NCBI GenBank assembly: GCA_965652545.1
Contig: CBFGWV010000213.1
Coordinates: 1 to 8,687 of the forward strand
From: CBFGWV01 sp965652545
GTDB lineage: Bacteria > Pseudomonadota > Gammaproteobacteria > Competibacterales > Competibacteraceae
DNA length: 8,687 nucleotides
Direction: 5' to 3'
The position numbers were made by a program, and so were the translations under genes. Each line of letters starts with the position of its first letter. Positions within the stretch are counted from its first letter, which is position 1. The notes beneath the pieces are model-generated. The model saw only the letters and a program-made list of their open reading frames with translations. It did not search any database and was not told the DNA's origin. Below are positions 1-6,469 of this stretch, one piece after another.

Positions 1-57
1 ACCCCGGCCCAAAGGGCGTGAAATGGGCGGCAACCCCAGCCGAGCCCCCGCACGACC

Positions 58-489
58 CTACGCCCCTGACCACTGCAACCCCACAAAGACCACCGCCACA
101 ACGATCATCTGCGCCAGGTTGATCAACACCGACACATGATGCAGCCGGTGAAAACGGGTGCTGGCCCCCGCATCGCCCGCCAAACCCGCTTCGCGCGCGC
201 TGTTGATCCGCGGCCGCAGGCCCTCGCGGGCATACAAAGCCAGTACCGCGACCGTCGCCAACAACACCGTGGCCAACACCGCCTGCAGCACCAACGCCAC
301 AACGGCCGACAGCGATGCCAGGATCAGCAAGTACAGGTAATAACGAGGAAACGCATCGCGCGCAAAGCCTGCCGCCACCTCGGCGGGCAGGCGGGTAAAC
401 ACCAGCGGCATCATGACCGCCGAAAAGAACACCATGCCGCCGAGCAACAGGCCGACGGCGGTCATCAGAAATACAGACAAGACAAACAT
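58..489 (-). CDS. DUF4149-family integral membrane protein
   Basis: A 143-residue, very hydrophobic protein with about four membrane segments (roughly residues 4-28, 45-65, 67-88 and 118-138). It resembles the DUF4149 (TMEM205-like) family: a Gly-rich first helix followed by a 'MPLVFTRLP' stretch, an 'RPRIN' motif after helix three and a 'FHRLHHVSVLINLAQM' motif entering the last helix. The molecular role of the family is not established, and only an inner-membrane location can be inferred. I prefer the ATG at 489; the frame is open to a TTG at 513, but that codon sits in the loop of the hairpin at 501-527. No strong ribosome site is seen for either start. It is last in the minus-strand run GST, YqaA, Sm-like protein, DUF4149. 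Confidence 0.8.
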   Translation of the reverse strand: MFVLSVFLMTAVGLLLGGMVFFSAVMMPLVFTRLPAEVAAGFARDAFPRYYLYLLILASLSAVVALVLQAVLATVLLATVAVLALYAREGLRPRINSAREAGLAGDAGASTRFHRLHHVSVLINLAQMIVVAVVFVGLQWSGA

Positions 490-500
490 CGAGCAGACCC

Positions 501-527
501 GGGTCAGAGGCAATGCCGCTCTGACCC
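501..527. repeat. Perfect 9-bp inverted repeat (REP-like hairpin)
   Basis: GGGTCAGAG at 501-509 and CTCTGACCC at 519-527 form a perfect 9-bp stem around a 9-base loop. It lies between the stop of the Sm-like gene (552) and the ATG of the DUF4149 gene (489). No T-run follows the stem on the minus strand, so it is not a typical intrinsic terminator. The stem resembles the GGGTCAGA...TCTGACCC hairpins found as dispersed REP elements in many proteobacteria. Only one copy was seen in this window. Confidence 0.6.
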
Positions 528-551
528 GTCAATCGCGCCAGGGTTTACTCG

Positions 552-863
552 TTACTGATTGCGCACTACCACGGCATCGATATGATCGATGACCACGGCG
601 GCATCGAAGAAGTCGCGGCCGCTGAGTTCCTTGATGACGACCATCTCTTCCCCGACTTCGCTGACAGTGCCGGTGAGCTCTTCGCCGCTGCCCACGCGCA
701 GCCCGACCCGCTTACCCACCAGACCAGCCAGCACGCTGCGGACATCGGCATCGCCGGCCACCGACAGCGTGACACCCTCGGCCCCGGCCGTCCCCACGAC
801 GCCCAGCAGCAACACCCCCATCAGCCCGGCCACCACTGGCCGCAGACTCCGCTTGCTCATCAT
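552..863 (-). CDS. Small exported protein, possibly Sm-like barrel
   Basis: A 103-residue protein. The start is fixed by GAGGAG placed 5 bases before the ATG at 863; the longer open frame to 938 has no support. Residues 1-28 form a signal peptide: basic MMSKRSLR, then a hydrophobic stretch, ending in an AGA cleavage-like site before Glu29. The mature part is about 75 residues with alternating beta-type patterns: 'GLVGKRVGLRVGSGEELTG', 'TVSEVGEEMVVIKEL' and 'AAVVIDHIDAVVVR'. The 'GkrV.L.l.sGeelTG.V' pattern recalls Sm/LSm-like small barrels, where strand 2 carries the L.sGeel.G motif. That fold assignment is my inference, and no function is known to me. It lies 84 bases downstream of yqaA on the same strand and may be co-transcribed. 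Confidence 0.7.
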   Translation of the reverse strand: MMSKRSLRPVVAGLMGVLLLGVVGTAGAEGVTLSVAGDADVRSVLAGLVGKRVGLRVGSGEELTGTVSEVGEEMVVIKELSGRDFFDAAVVIDHIDAVVVRNQ

Positions 864-947
864 CGACACTCCTCGACACCGGCCCAATGCCAGCCCGCCA
901 AGTGTGTGTCGAGCCGGCGATCCCGTCCATACAACCACCCCAGGCGG

Positions 948-1367
948 TCAGGACACCAAGTACACGAGGGCGATATAGCGCAGGCCTTTGCCCACGCCCA
1001 CCAGGACGACGAACAGCCAAAGGCGGACGTTCATCACGCCGCCGATCAGGGTGAGCGCATCCCCGACCACTGGCGTCCAGGCGAACAACAGCGTCCATAC
1101 CCCGTAACGCTTGAACCACGCCTGTGCGCGATCGATCTGGCGATCATTAAAGTAAAACCAGCGGCGATGACGAAAATGCAGCAGAAACCGGCCCAGGACC
1201 CAGTTGATCACCGCGCCGAGCGTGTTGCCCACCGTCGCCACAGCCACCAGCACGGCGGCTGGGTAGCCCTGCTGGAGCAAGGCGAACAAGACCACCTCGG
1301 ACGACAACGGCAATATCGTCGCCGCCAGCGTCGCCGAGGCGAACAGAAGGGCCAGGCCACTCAGCAC
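948..1367 (-). CDS. yqaA: YqaA, small DedA/SNARE-associated-type membrane protein
   Basis: A 139-residue inner-membrane protein that closely follows the E. coli YqaA pattern: 'ATILPLSSEVVLFALL' at the N-terminus, 'VAVATVGNTLGAVINWVLGRF' (residues about 42-62), 'AWFKRYGVWTLLFAWTPVVGDALTLIGG' (about 83-110) and 'GKGLRYIAL' near the C-terminus. The family is a short relative of the DedA (SNARE-associated, VTT) proteins. Larger DedA proteins act in lipid-carrier transport and membrane homeostasis; YqaA itself has no firmly established substrate. The start is a GTG at 1367, with AGGA 7 bases upstream; no ATG fits the family N-terminus better. It lies 60 bases after the GST stop and 84 bases before the Sm-like gene, so a shared transcript is plausible. 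Confidence 0.88.
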   Translation of the reverse strand: MLSGLALLFASATLAATILPLSSEVVLFALLQQGYPAAVLVAVATVGNTLGAVINWVLGRFLLHFRHRRWFYFNDRQIDRAQAWFKRYGVWTLLFAWTPVVGDALTLIGGVMNVRLWLFVVLVGVGKGLRYIALVYLVS

Positions 1368-1427
1368 GCGGGGGTCCTGCGCGGGATGTTATCGGTGGCC
1401 AGGCGCTCTCCTCGGTGGTTGCGGGCG

Positions 1428-2066
1428 TCAGCCCAGGGGCGGCATGGTGTCGGTGTAGCTCTGGCGGGCGTTCATGCCGGCCCACCATCGGCTCAGCGTG
1501 GGCAGATCGCTCATGAGTACATCGAACGCCGGGGTGATGCTCACGTAGAACAGACACGGGGCAAGATACAGGTCCGCCAGACTCAGCGCATCGCCGGCGA
1601 GGTACTCGGCACCGTTCATGATGCGCTCGATCTCGCCCAGCACCCGTCGCGACTGCTCGGTCGCAGCCGCCAATTTGGCATCGTCGCTACCGCCGATGAA
1701 GTCCGGAAACAGGTAGTGGGCCGCGATGCCCAGAACCAGGGCGTCATAGCCGTAGGCGTCGATGATGCCGATGATCTGATTCATCCGCGCCTGCGCTTTG
1801 GGGTCGGCCGGTGTCAGCGACGGCCCCTCCAGCACCTGATCCAGATAGCGGATAACGGCGGTGGTTTCGTAATAGCGGGCGCCGTCGTGATCCAGCACCG
1901 GCACCTTGCCAAAGGGATGGCGCGCCAGATGCTCGGGCTGAAGGGTTTCATGGTTCAACACGCCCACATCGACCAAATCGTAATCCGCGCCTTTTTCCGA
2001 CAGGAGCATGCGGGCCGTTCGTACGAATGTGCTCAGCGGGGTGCCATAGAGTACGGGTGTATTCAT
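1428..2066 (-). CDS. Glutathione S-transferase family protein
   Basis: A 212-residue protein with two-domain cytosolic GST architecture. The thioredoxin-like N-terminal domain (about 1-80) begins 'PVLYGTPLSTFVRTARMLL', where Ser12/Thr13 is the probable glutathione-activating position. It contains 'HPFGKVPVLDHDG' with the cis-proline Pro56 and 'YETTAVIRYL', whose Glu67-Thr68 takes the usual glutathione-contacting E-S/T position. The helical C-terminal domain (about 88-205) includes 'LAGDALSLADLYLAP' with the conserved N-capping Asp. Proteins of this class conjugate or transfer glutathione to electrophiles; the substrate cannot be read from sequence. The ATG at 2066 is chosen because GGGAG lies 10 bases upstream; the frame opens farther only through a TTG at 2081. 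It diverges from the YciI-family gene. Confidence 0.9.
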   Translation of the reverse strand: MNTPVLYGTPLSTFVRTARMLLSEKGADYDLVDVGVLNHETLQPEHLARHPFGKVPVLDHDGARYYETTAVIRYLDQVLEGPSLTPADPKAQARMNQIIGIIDAYGYDALVLGIAAHYLFPDFIGGSDDAKLAAATEQSRRVLGEIERIMNGAEYLAGDALSLADLYLAPCLFYVSITPAFDVLMSDLPTLSRWWAGMNARQSYTDTMPPLG

Positions 2067-2111
2067 GGTCCAGACTCCCAAGTGGTGGATAGACGAGACA
2101 CGTGGCGTTGT

Positions 2112-2139
2112 AGTCTAGGATGCGGCGAACGACCTGCAA
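2112..2139 (-). promoter_or_regulatory. Candidate sigma-70 promoter for the GST gene
   Basis: On the minus strand, TTGCAG (2134-2139) and TAGACT (2112-2117) are separated by 16 bases, giving a fair -35/-10 pair about 45 bases before the GST start at 2066. The spacing is acceptable, but both boxes depart from consensus. The 175-base gap 2067-2241 must hold promoters for both the GST gene and the divergent YciI-family gene. I found no equally good pair on the plus strand. Confidence 0.35.
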
Positions 2140-2241
2140 TCTACAGCCTACCGATGGCATACCCAGGGCCTGCGGTCTTGCAACCAAAGCCGTAGGGCGT
2201 CATCGTCTGCACCCGATTCGTCACTACGTATGGAGAGCAGC

Positions 2242-2544
2242 GTGTTCGTCGTGTCCCTGACCTATATCGCCGATCTGACCGAGGTCGATCGCCATCTGGA
2301 CGCCCATGTGGACTACCTCAAACGGCATTACGCTGACGGGACCTTCCTGGCCTCCGGTCGCAAGAACCCGCGCACCGGCGGCGTGATTCTCGCACGCGCC
2401 GCGTCCGGCGAGGCACTGGAGGCCATTCTGGCCGAAGACCCTTTTCACATCGCCGGCGTCGCCCGCTACGAGGTCACCGAGTTTACGCCCACGATGAGCG
2501 CCAGCGGGTTGGAGGGCTTGCTCGAGAAACCGGCGGCGGGCTGA
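2242..2544 (+). CDS. YciI-family protein
   Basis: A 100-residue single-domain protein of the YciI-like (alpha-beta, ferredoxin-like barrel) family. The usual landmarks are present: 'MFVVSLTYIADLTEVDRHLDAH' at the start, 'FLASGRKNPRTGGVILAR' in the middle, then an 'AEDPFHIAGVARYEVTEF' segment. His22 and Asp32 fit the conserved His/Asp pair proposed as an active site; the reaction of this branch is not established. I choose the GTG at 2242 over the ATG at 2230: GGAG lies 6 bases before the GTG, the ATG has no ribosome site, and family members typically begin 'MFxVSLTY'. It converges with lepB, with only 5 bases between the two stop codons, leaving no room for a separate terminator. Confidence 0.88.
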   Translation: MFVVSLTYIADLTEVDRHLDAHVDYLKRHYADGTFLASGRKNPRTGGVILARAASGEALEAILAEDPFHIAGVARYEVTEFTPTMSASGLEGLLEKPAAG

Positions 2545-2549
2545 TTCGA

Positions 2550-3218
2550 CTACTCCAGGCTCATGCCGAAGCGCTCCAGGCGGGGCAGCCAGTCCTCCTT
2601 GAAGGCCACCGACACGAGGACGCGCTCGGCGCGGCCGATGAGTAGATGGCGAGGCACAAAGCCGAAGTACCGTGAATCGGCGCTGTTGTCGCGGTTATCG
2701 CCCAGCACCAGGTACTGGTCGTCAGGCACTTGCAACGGGCTGAAGTCCGTGCGGCCAGACACTGCCGGCAGCCATTGGATATCGTGCCCACGTCCGTCGA
2801 TGCGCTCTTCCAAGCGACGGACGGACAGGCGCTGACCCTCGCCCACGGTTTCGCTCGCCGTGCCTTCGTCGATGTACATTGCCGGCTCGTCGTTGACGAA
2901 CAGACGGTTGCGGCGCATCGCCACCCGGTCGCCGGGCAGAGCGACGATGCGCTTGATGAGCCGGGTACCGTCGGCCGGGGAGGAGAAGGTCACCACGTCG
3001 CCCCGCCGGGGTTCGTCCAAGTGCGCGAGCACGACGTCGGTCAACGGCAGTTTGACGTCGTAGGCCAGCCGGTTGACCAACACCACATCGCCCTCCAGCA
3101 AGGTCGGGCGCATGGAGGCGGTGGGGATGGGGTTCCAGTCGGCTACGGCCGTGCGGAATACGCCGAACAACAGCAGCAAGGCAAGCAAGCCCCGGTTACT
3201 GCGCAACCAACCTTTCAT
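2550..3218 (-). CDS. lepB: Signal peptidase I
   Basis: A 222-residue S26-family membrane serine protease that removes signal peptides from exported proteins on the periplasmic side of the inner membrane. One membrane anchor is visible (about residues 9-26). The catalytic motif 'PTASMRPTLLEGD' places the nucleophile at Ser35; 'RLIKRIVALPGD' places the general-base lysine at Lys89; and box E, 'GDNRDNSADSRYFGFVP', lies near residues 173-189. It is shorter than E. coli LepB (324 residues) and lacks the second N-terminal membrane segment, as in many single-anchor signal peptidases. The ATG at 3218 has AGGGG about 8 bases upstream. It is 84 bases downstream of the short-chain dehydrogenase stop, and no lepA or rnc neighbour is seen, so this is not the usual lepA-lepB-rnc cluster and may be an additional copy. 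Confidence 0.93.
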   Translation of the reverse strand: MKGWLRSNRGLLALLLLFGVFRTAVADWNPIPTASMRPTLLEGDVVLVNRLAYDVKLPLTDVVLAHLDEPRRGDVVTFSSPADGTRLIKRIVALPGDRVAMRRNRLFVNDEPAMYIDEGTASETVGEGQRLSVRRLEERIDGRGHDIQWLPAVSGRTDFSPLQVPDDQYLVLGDNRDNSADSRYFGFVPRHLLIGRAERVLVSVAFKEDWLPRLERFGMSLE

Positions 3219-3302
3219 TATCTTACCCCTGCGGATTCTGCCGACCCCCGGCGCCCGCTTCGGAGTCCGCCGAACGACGGAAGTTCACCCCCTGCGCAGC
3301 AT

Positions 3303-4052
3303 CTACAACCCCCCGGACACCCGAAGAACGGTACCGGTGGTGTAAGAGGCTTCGTCCGACAGCAGCCAGAGCACGGCCGCGGCGATCTCCTCGGGTTCGC
3401 CGATGCGTTTCATCGGCACCCGCGACACCACGCGCGCCGGCCGGTCGGGCTCGCCGGCACGGGCGTGGATGTCGGTGTAGACGGTGCCCGGCGACACCGC
3501 ATTGATGCGGATGCCGGTGTCGGCAAGCTCGCGGGCCAGACCGACGGTAAAGGCCTCGACCGCGGCCTTGGTCGCCGCGTAGTGGACGTACTCGTGCGCC
3601 GCGCCCAAGGTGGCGGCGACCGACGAGATATTGACCATGGCGCCGATGGTGCCCTGGCGTCTCCAGCGCCGCACCGCTTCGCGGGCACACAACAGGGTGC
3701 CGAGCAGGTTGACGTCCATCACCCGCTGCAAGGTGGCGATGTCCACATCGTGGAAGGCCCCGATCGGGCCGGTGATGCCGGCATTGTTCACCAGCGCGGA
3801 CACCGGTCCCAGCGTCGCCTCGGCCGCATCGAACAACTGCTCCACCGCGGCCGGGTCGGCCACGTCGCCGCGCACCGCGAGCACCTTGCCCCCGGCACTT
3901 TCGACCGCCTCCACCAACTGGTCCGCAACCTCGGCGTCGTGGGCGTAACTGAAGGCCACCGCATAACCGCGGCTGGCGGCGCGCTGCACGATGGCCGCGC
4001 CTATCCCGCGGCTGCCGCCGGTGACGATGAGTACGGGAGTCTGCTGTGACAT
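3303..4052 (-). CDS. YgfF-like short-chain dehydrogenase/reductase
   Basis: A 249-residue classical SDR oxidoreductase using NAD(P)(H). The cofactor motif 'TGGSRGIG' is at residues 11-18, 'NNAG' at 89-92, a catalytic serine in 'NISSV' (143-144) and the YxxxK pair at Tyr158/Lys162 ('YAATK'). 'SPGTVYTDIHA' and 'AVLWLLSDEASYTTG' near the C-terminus are typical, and the overall pattern strongly recalls E. coli YgfF, often annotated glucose 1-dehydrogenase-like. The physiological substrate is unknown. The start is the ATG at 4052, which places the Rossmann motif at the standard distance; the frame is open to 4217, but that extension overlaps the next gene and is not conserved-looking. A weak AGGA lies 12 bases upstream. 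It is 52 bases after the hypothetical gene at 4105-4506. Confidence 0.92.
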   Translation of the reverse strand: MSQQTPVLIVTGGSRGIGAAIVQRAASRGYAVAFSYAHDAEVADQLVEAVESAGGKVLAVRGDVADPAAVEQLFDAAEATLGPVSALVNNAGITGPIGAFHDVDIATLQRVMDVNLLGTLLCAREAVRRWRRQGTIGAMVNISSVAATLGAAHEYVHYAATKAAVEAFTVGLARELADTGIRINAVSPGTVYTDIHARAGEPDRPARVVSRVPMKRIGEPEEIAAAVLWLLSDEASYTTGTVLRVSGGL

Positions 4053-4104
4053 GAGCTGCTGATGTCCTGTCCTGGGTTCGTGACAGCCCAGCTTACGCTG
4101 CCGC

Positions 4105-4506
4105 TCAGGCGACGGCATCCAGGGCGAAGAAACGGCCGGCGCGGCGGGCCAGCAGCGGGAGTGCGCTGGTGGACAGGCGAATGGCGGCCGATGCGTTCCA
4201 CGGCACCGCCCCATCACTGTCGGTGAACTCCAGATAGAACGTCACCTGCGGCCGCCCGTCCAGGCGGCAGGTGACGGCGAACTCACCATCCAGCGCACCC
4301 CAGAAACGCTCGCCGGCGTGTTGATCGCGATCGCGGGCCAGGTCCTGAAAGAAGCTGTTCAACGACTCCCAGTCCCGGTGCATGGAAAAACGCCGCACCA
4401 CACGCAGGGCGCGACCTTCGAAACGGGCCAGGTACTCGCGTCGGCCCAGTCGGGTGAGCACGAGTTGGGCATCGGATTCCAGACAGCGAAGCGAAAGTTC
4501 GTCCAT
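4105..4506 (-). CDS. Hypothetical protein, possibly DUF6228-like
   Basis: A 133-residue soluble protein without signal peptide or membrane segments. The ATG at 4506 is supported by AGGGA about 8 bases upstream; the frame extends to 4590 without a ribosome site. The body reads as alternating strands followed by 'LNSFFQDLARDRDQ', 'RFWGALDGEFAVTCRLDG', a 'VTFYLEF' strand and a final 'WNASAAIRLSTSALPLLARRAGRFF' segment. This order (FF..LA, W...G.f, D..G....v.L, W..sa.l.l...L..la...F) resembles the DUF6228 family of small uncharacterised proteins, but I hold that link weakly. The function is unknown. It sits between the DUF1127 gene and the dehydrogenase on the same strand. Confidence 0.65.
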   Translation of the reverse strand: MDELSLRCLESDAQLVLTRLGRREYLARFEGRALRVVRRFSMHRDWESLNSFFQDLARDRDQHAGERFWGALDGEFAVTCRLDGRPQVTFYLEFTDSDGAVPWNASAAIRLSTSALPLLARRAGRFFALDAVA

Positions 4507-4623
4507 GAGAACGTCCCTGCGGTTACCGGTGAGGCCACGGGTCGGCCGGATGTCCTTATTACTTTGGCACCGGCTCGGCCACCCTGCCACATTGGCGGCA
4601 CGATGCAGGGGCGCTTCACCCGC

Positions 4624-4932
4624 TCATGCCTGCGCAACCCCAGCGCACACGCCACCACGCTTGCAGGTCCCGGTTTGCGCAACGGGTTTTTCGCGCCCCC
4701 TGGCAGTGGCCCCCTGTTGCGTGTCCGCGGCGGGTGCCACCGGCCGGGCGCGGCCGGCATCCTGAAGCCGCCCGAGTCTCGCCTCACGTGGTGTGATGCC
4801 GATATCGCGCAGCAAGTGGTCGTCGAGTTCGCTCAGCGCGCGCATCTGCCGGATGCGAGAGAGAGGGGAGCCAGTGAGGTAACGCCACAGCTCCTGCATG
4901 CCGGAAAACATCGTATCGAAAGGCTTGGCCAT
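4624..4932 (-). CDS. DUF1127 (YjiS-like) domain protein
   Basis: A 102-residue protein. Residues about 14-54 carry the DUF1127 pattern: 'LWRYLTGSPLSRIRQMRALSELDDHLLRDIGITPREAR'-type sequence, with the hallmark 'L..LdD..LrDiGit..e'. The domain is a short basic helical unit. In some alphaproteobacteria such proteins affect RNA turnover or phosphate and carbon metabolism; a role here cannot be assigned. The tail (55-102) is Ala/Gly/Arg-rich, of low complexity, and includes two cysteines. The ATG at 4932 has GGAG 9 bases upstream. The gene diverges from the LysR-type regulator across 101 bases, so it is a natural candidate for control by that regulator. Confidence 0.85.
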   Translation of the reverse strand: MAKPFDTMFSGMQELWRYLTGSPLSRIRQMRALSELDDHLLRDIGITPREARLGRLQDAGRARPVAPAADTQQGATARGREKPVAQTGTCKRGGVCAGVAQA

Positions 4933-4981
4933 GGCGTCATCTCCGTCCGAGTTGGGATGTCGACTAGCTTGTAACCTATCG

Positions 4982-5027
4982 ATCTATAAATGAAGATTGG
5001 TCTTACTATGCAATCCATAAGTATTGC
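4982..5027. promoter_or_regulatory. Divergent promoter region with candidate LysR-type sites
   Basis: The gap 4933-5033 is AT-rich in its right half, unlike the genes on either side. Two short inverted repeats are visible: ATCT (4982-4985) with AGAT (4994-4997), and GCAAT (5010-5014) with ATTGC (5023-5027), the latter 7 bases before the regulator's ATG. On the minus strand TTGCAT and a TATAGA-like box point toward the DUF1127 gene with rather long spacing. LysR-type regulators commonly bind such interrupted dyads between themselves and a divergent target. The exact operator and start points are not determined. Confidence 0.35.
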
Positions 5028-5033
5028 TTTGCC

Positions 5034-5939
5034 ATGAGCATCCTGAGTCTCGGTCAGCTGCAGACGTTCGCCGATGTCATCGAGCTGGGCAGCTTCTCCG
5101 CCGCGGCGGATCGGTTGAACATCTCGCAGCCGGCGGTGAGCCTGCAGATCCGCCAGTTGGAAAAACACCTGGGCGTGCGGCTCATCGACCGTGTCGGTCG
5201 TCGCGCGCGGCCGACGGCCGCCGGCGAGGAGCTTCTGATCTACGCCCGCCAGATGGAGGCTTTGGCGCGCTCTGCGGTGGACAATGTCGCCCGCTTCGCC
5301 AGCGGTACCGTGGGGCGGGTCCGCCTGGGGACCACGGGCACCGCCTGTATCCACCTGCTGCCATCGATCATGCAGGAGCTGCGGCAGCGGTTTCCGTCGC
5401 TGGACCTCATGGTGCAGACGGGCAGCACGCCCAAGATCATCCGCGCCATCGAAGACAACACCATCGATGTCGGGCTGGTCACCTTGCCCGCGGCCGGGCG
5501 GGCGCTGGACATCACCCCGATCATCACCGAAGAGCTGGTCGCTGTGGCCGCCGCCGACGACACCCGGTTGCCGCAAGAGGTCACACCGGAGGCCCTGGCC
5601 CAGTTGCCGACGATCATGTACACCAGCGGCGGCAGTACCCGCTGGCTGATGGACGACTGGTTCGCCCGCGCCGGCTTTACGCTCAAGCCGGCGATGGAGC
5701 TCGGTGTCGAGGAGGCGATCAAGGAACTGGTGGGGGCGGGTTTGGGGTATTCGATTCTGCCGGCCATCGCGGTGGGTGGGCCACGCGACCACCTGCCGGT
5801 CATTGCCCGGCCGCTCTCGCCCCGGCTGTACCGTCAATTGGCGCTGGTGCTGCGCAAGGACAAGCCGGTGACGCCGGGCATGCGCGAGCTGATGAACCGC
5901 CTGCAAGCGGTCGGAACTGCAACGGAATTACGGCGATAA
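5034..5939 (+). CDS. LysR-type transcriptional regulator
   Basis: A 301-residue protein of standard LysR-family length. Residues 4-63 are the winged helix-turn-helix: 'LQTFADVIELGSFSAAADRLNISQPAVSLQIRQLEKHLGVRLI' followed by 'RPTAAGEELL'. Residues about 90-295 form the two-lobed periplasmic-binding-protein-like effector domain, with 'GRVRLGTTG', 'NTIDVGLVTLP' and 'GLGYSILPAIAV' at family-typical places. The effector is unknown. The ATG at 5034 has no good ribosome site and follows the AT-rich gap closely, but it aligns with the expected N-terminus. It diverges from the DUF1127 gene, its most likely target, and probably regulates itself. Its stop is 8 bases from the stop of the convergent secreted-protein gene. 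Confidence 0.93.
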   Translation: MSILSLGQLQTFADVIELGSFSAAADRLNISQPAVSLQIRQLEKHLGVRLIDRVGRRARPTAAGEELLIYARQMEALARSAVDNVARFASGTVGRVRLGTTGTACIHLLPSIMQELRQRFPSLDLMVQTGSTPKIIRAIEDNTIDVGLVTLPAAGRALDITPIITEELVAVAAADDTRLPQEVTPEALAQLPTIMYTSGGSTRWLMDDWFARAGFTLKPAMELGVEEAIKELVGAGLGYSILPAIAVGGPRDHLPVIARPLSPRLYRQLALVLRKDKPVTPGMRELMNRLQAVGTATELRR

Positions 5940-5947
5940 GGGGCGAA

Positions 5948-6394
5948 TCACCCGTCGCCGCAGCCCAGGAGGGTGCCAAGGTCGATCCGCGCCCCGGGCA
6001 GGGGTGGCGGGAAGGCGATGGTCTGCGCGGTGATGGCCCCGGTGTAGGTGTCGCGATCGAGCACCAGGCGCCCGGGTGCACCTTCGATGGTGACACTGCC
6101 GTCGAACACGACACGACCCGATGCGGTGTCGAAAATCGGCCGGGCATGGACGAAGCCGGAGATGAACGGTTCGCGCAATTCCGACAGGCACTGGGGGTTG
6201 CTGCACTCGGCGCTTTCGGCGGCGGTGCTGAAGTAGCCCTCGAAATGCCAGAAGCGGCCACTGCGGTCGATCTCGGCGATCAAGGCGGCGCCGCCGTCGG
6301 CTTCCCAGATACACGTGACCTCTTCAGCCACGGCCACAGGGGCGGCCGCCAGGCCGACCAGTGACAACACGCCCGCCCGAATCAACGAGACCAT
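5948..6394 (-). CDS. Secreted or periplasmic hypothetical protein
   Basis: A 148-residue protein with a clear signal peptide (MVSLIRAGVLSLVGLAAAPVAVA, with an AVA site before Glu-Glu). The mature part is about 125 residues with four cysteines: one in 'VTCIWEADGG', two in 'ECSNPQCLSEL' and one in 'LLGCGDG' at the end. They could form two disulfides in the periplasm. It contains beta-type stretches such as 'GRFWHFEGYFST', 'GRVVFDGSVTIEG' and 'GRLVLDRDTYTGAI'. I do not recognise a family. The ATG at 6394 is chosen because AAGGA lies 8 bases upstream; an in-frame ATG at 6403 and a TTG at 6415 lack suitable ribosome sites. It lies just downstream of the left nrdJ tail copy, so it was probably the native neighbour of nrdJ. 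Confidence 0.75.
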   Translation of the reverse strand: MVSLIRAGVLSLVGLAAAPVAVAEEVTCIWEADGGAALIAEIDRSGRFWHFEGYFSTAAESAECSNPQCLSELREPFISGFVHARPIFDTASGRVVFDGSVTIEGAPGRLVLDRDTYTGAITAQTIAFPPPLPGARIDLGTLLGCGDG

Positions 6395-6469
6395 TGTGTG
6401 CATCCTTTGCTTCAACCGCCCGGGAGAGTGCCCGGCCGGCGCGCCGTTGTCCAGCGGGCGGGTGCGTCC

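Noticed and set aside
1..57. Possible gene end or terminator at the left edge
   Set aside because: These 57 bases after the DUF4149 stop contain no clear hairpin with a T-run and no supported reading frame.
582..2195. A 537-codon open frame on the plus strand
   Set aside because: It lies opposite four well-supported minus-strand genes, its translation is rich in His, Arg and Gln as expected of an antisense frame in GC-rich DNA, and it shows no domain.
2730..4049. A 439-codon open frame on the plus strand
   Set aside because: It runs antisense to lepB and the short-chain dehydrogenase, both of which have intact catalytic motifs; the translation is low-complexity His/Gly/Arg-rich sequence.
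4053..4104. A 5-bp stem (CTGGG...CCCAG) between the hypothetical gene and the dehydrogenase as a terminator
   Set aside because: The stem is short, the loop is 10 bases and there is no T-run; it is probably chance in GC-rich sequence.
4833..5906. A 357-codon open frame on the minus strand
   Set aside because: It is antisense to the LysR-type regulator and part of the DUF1127 gene and has an His/Gln/Arg-rich shadow composition.
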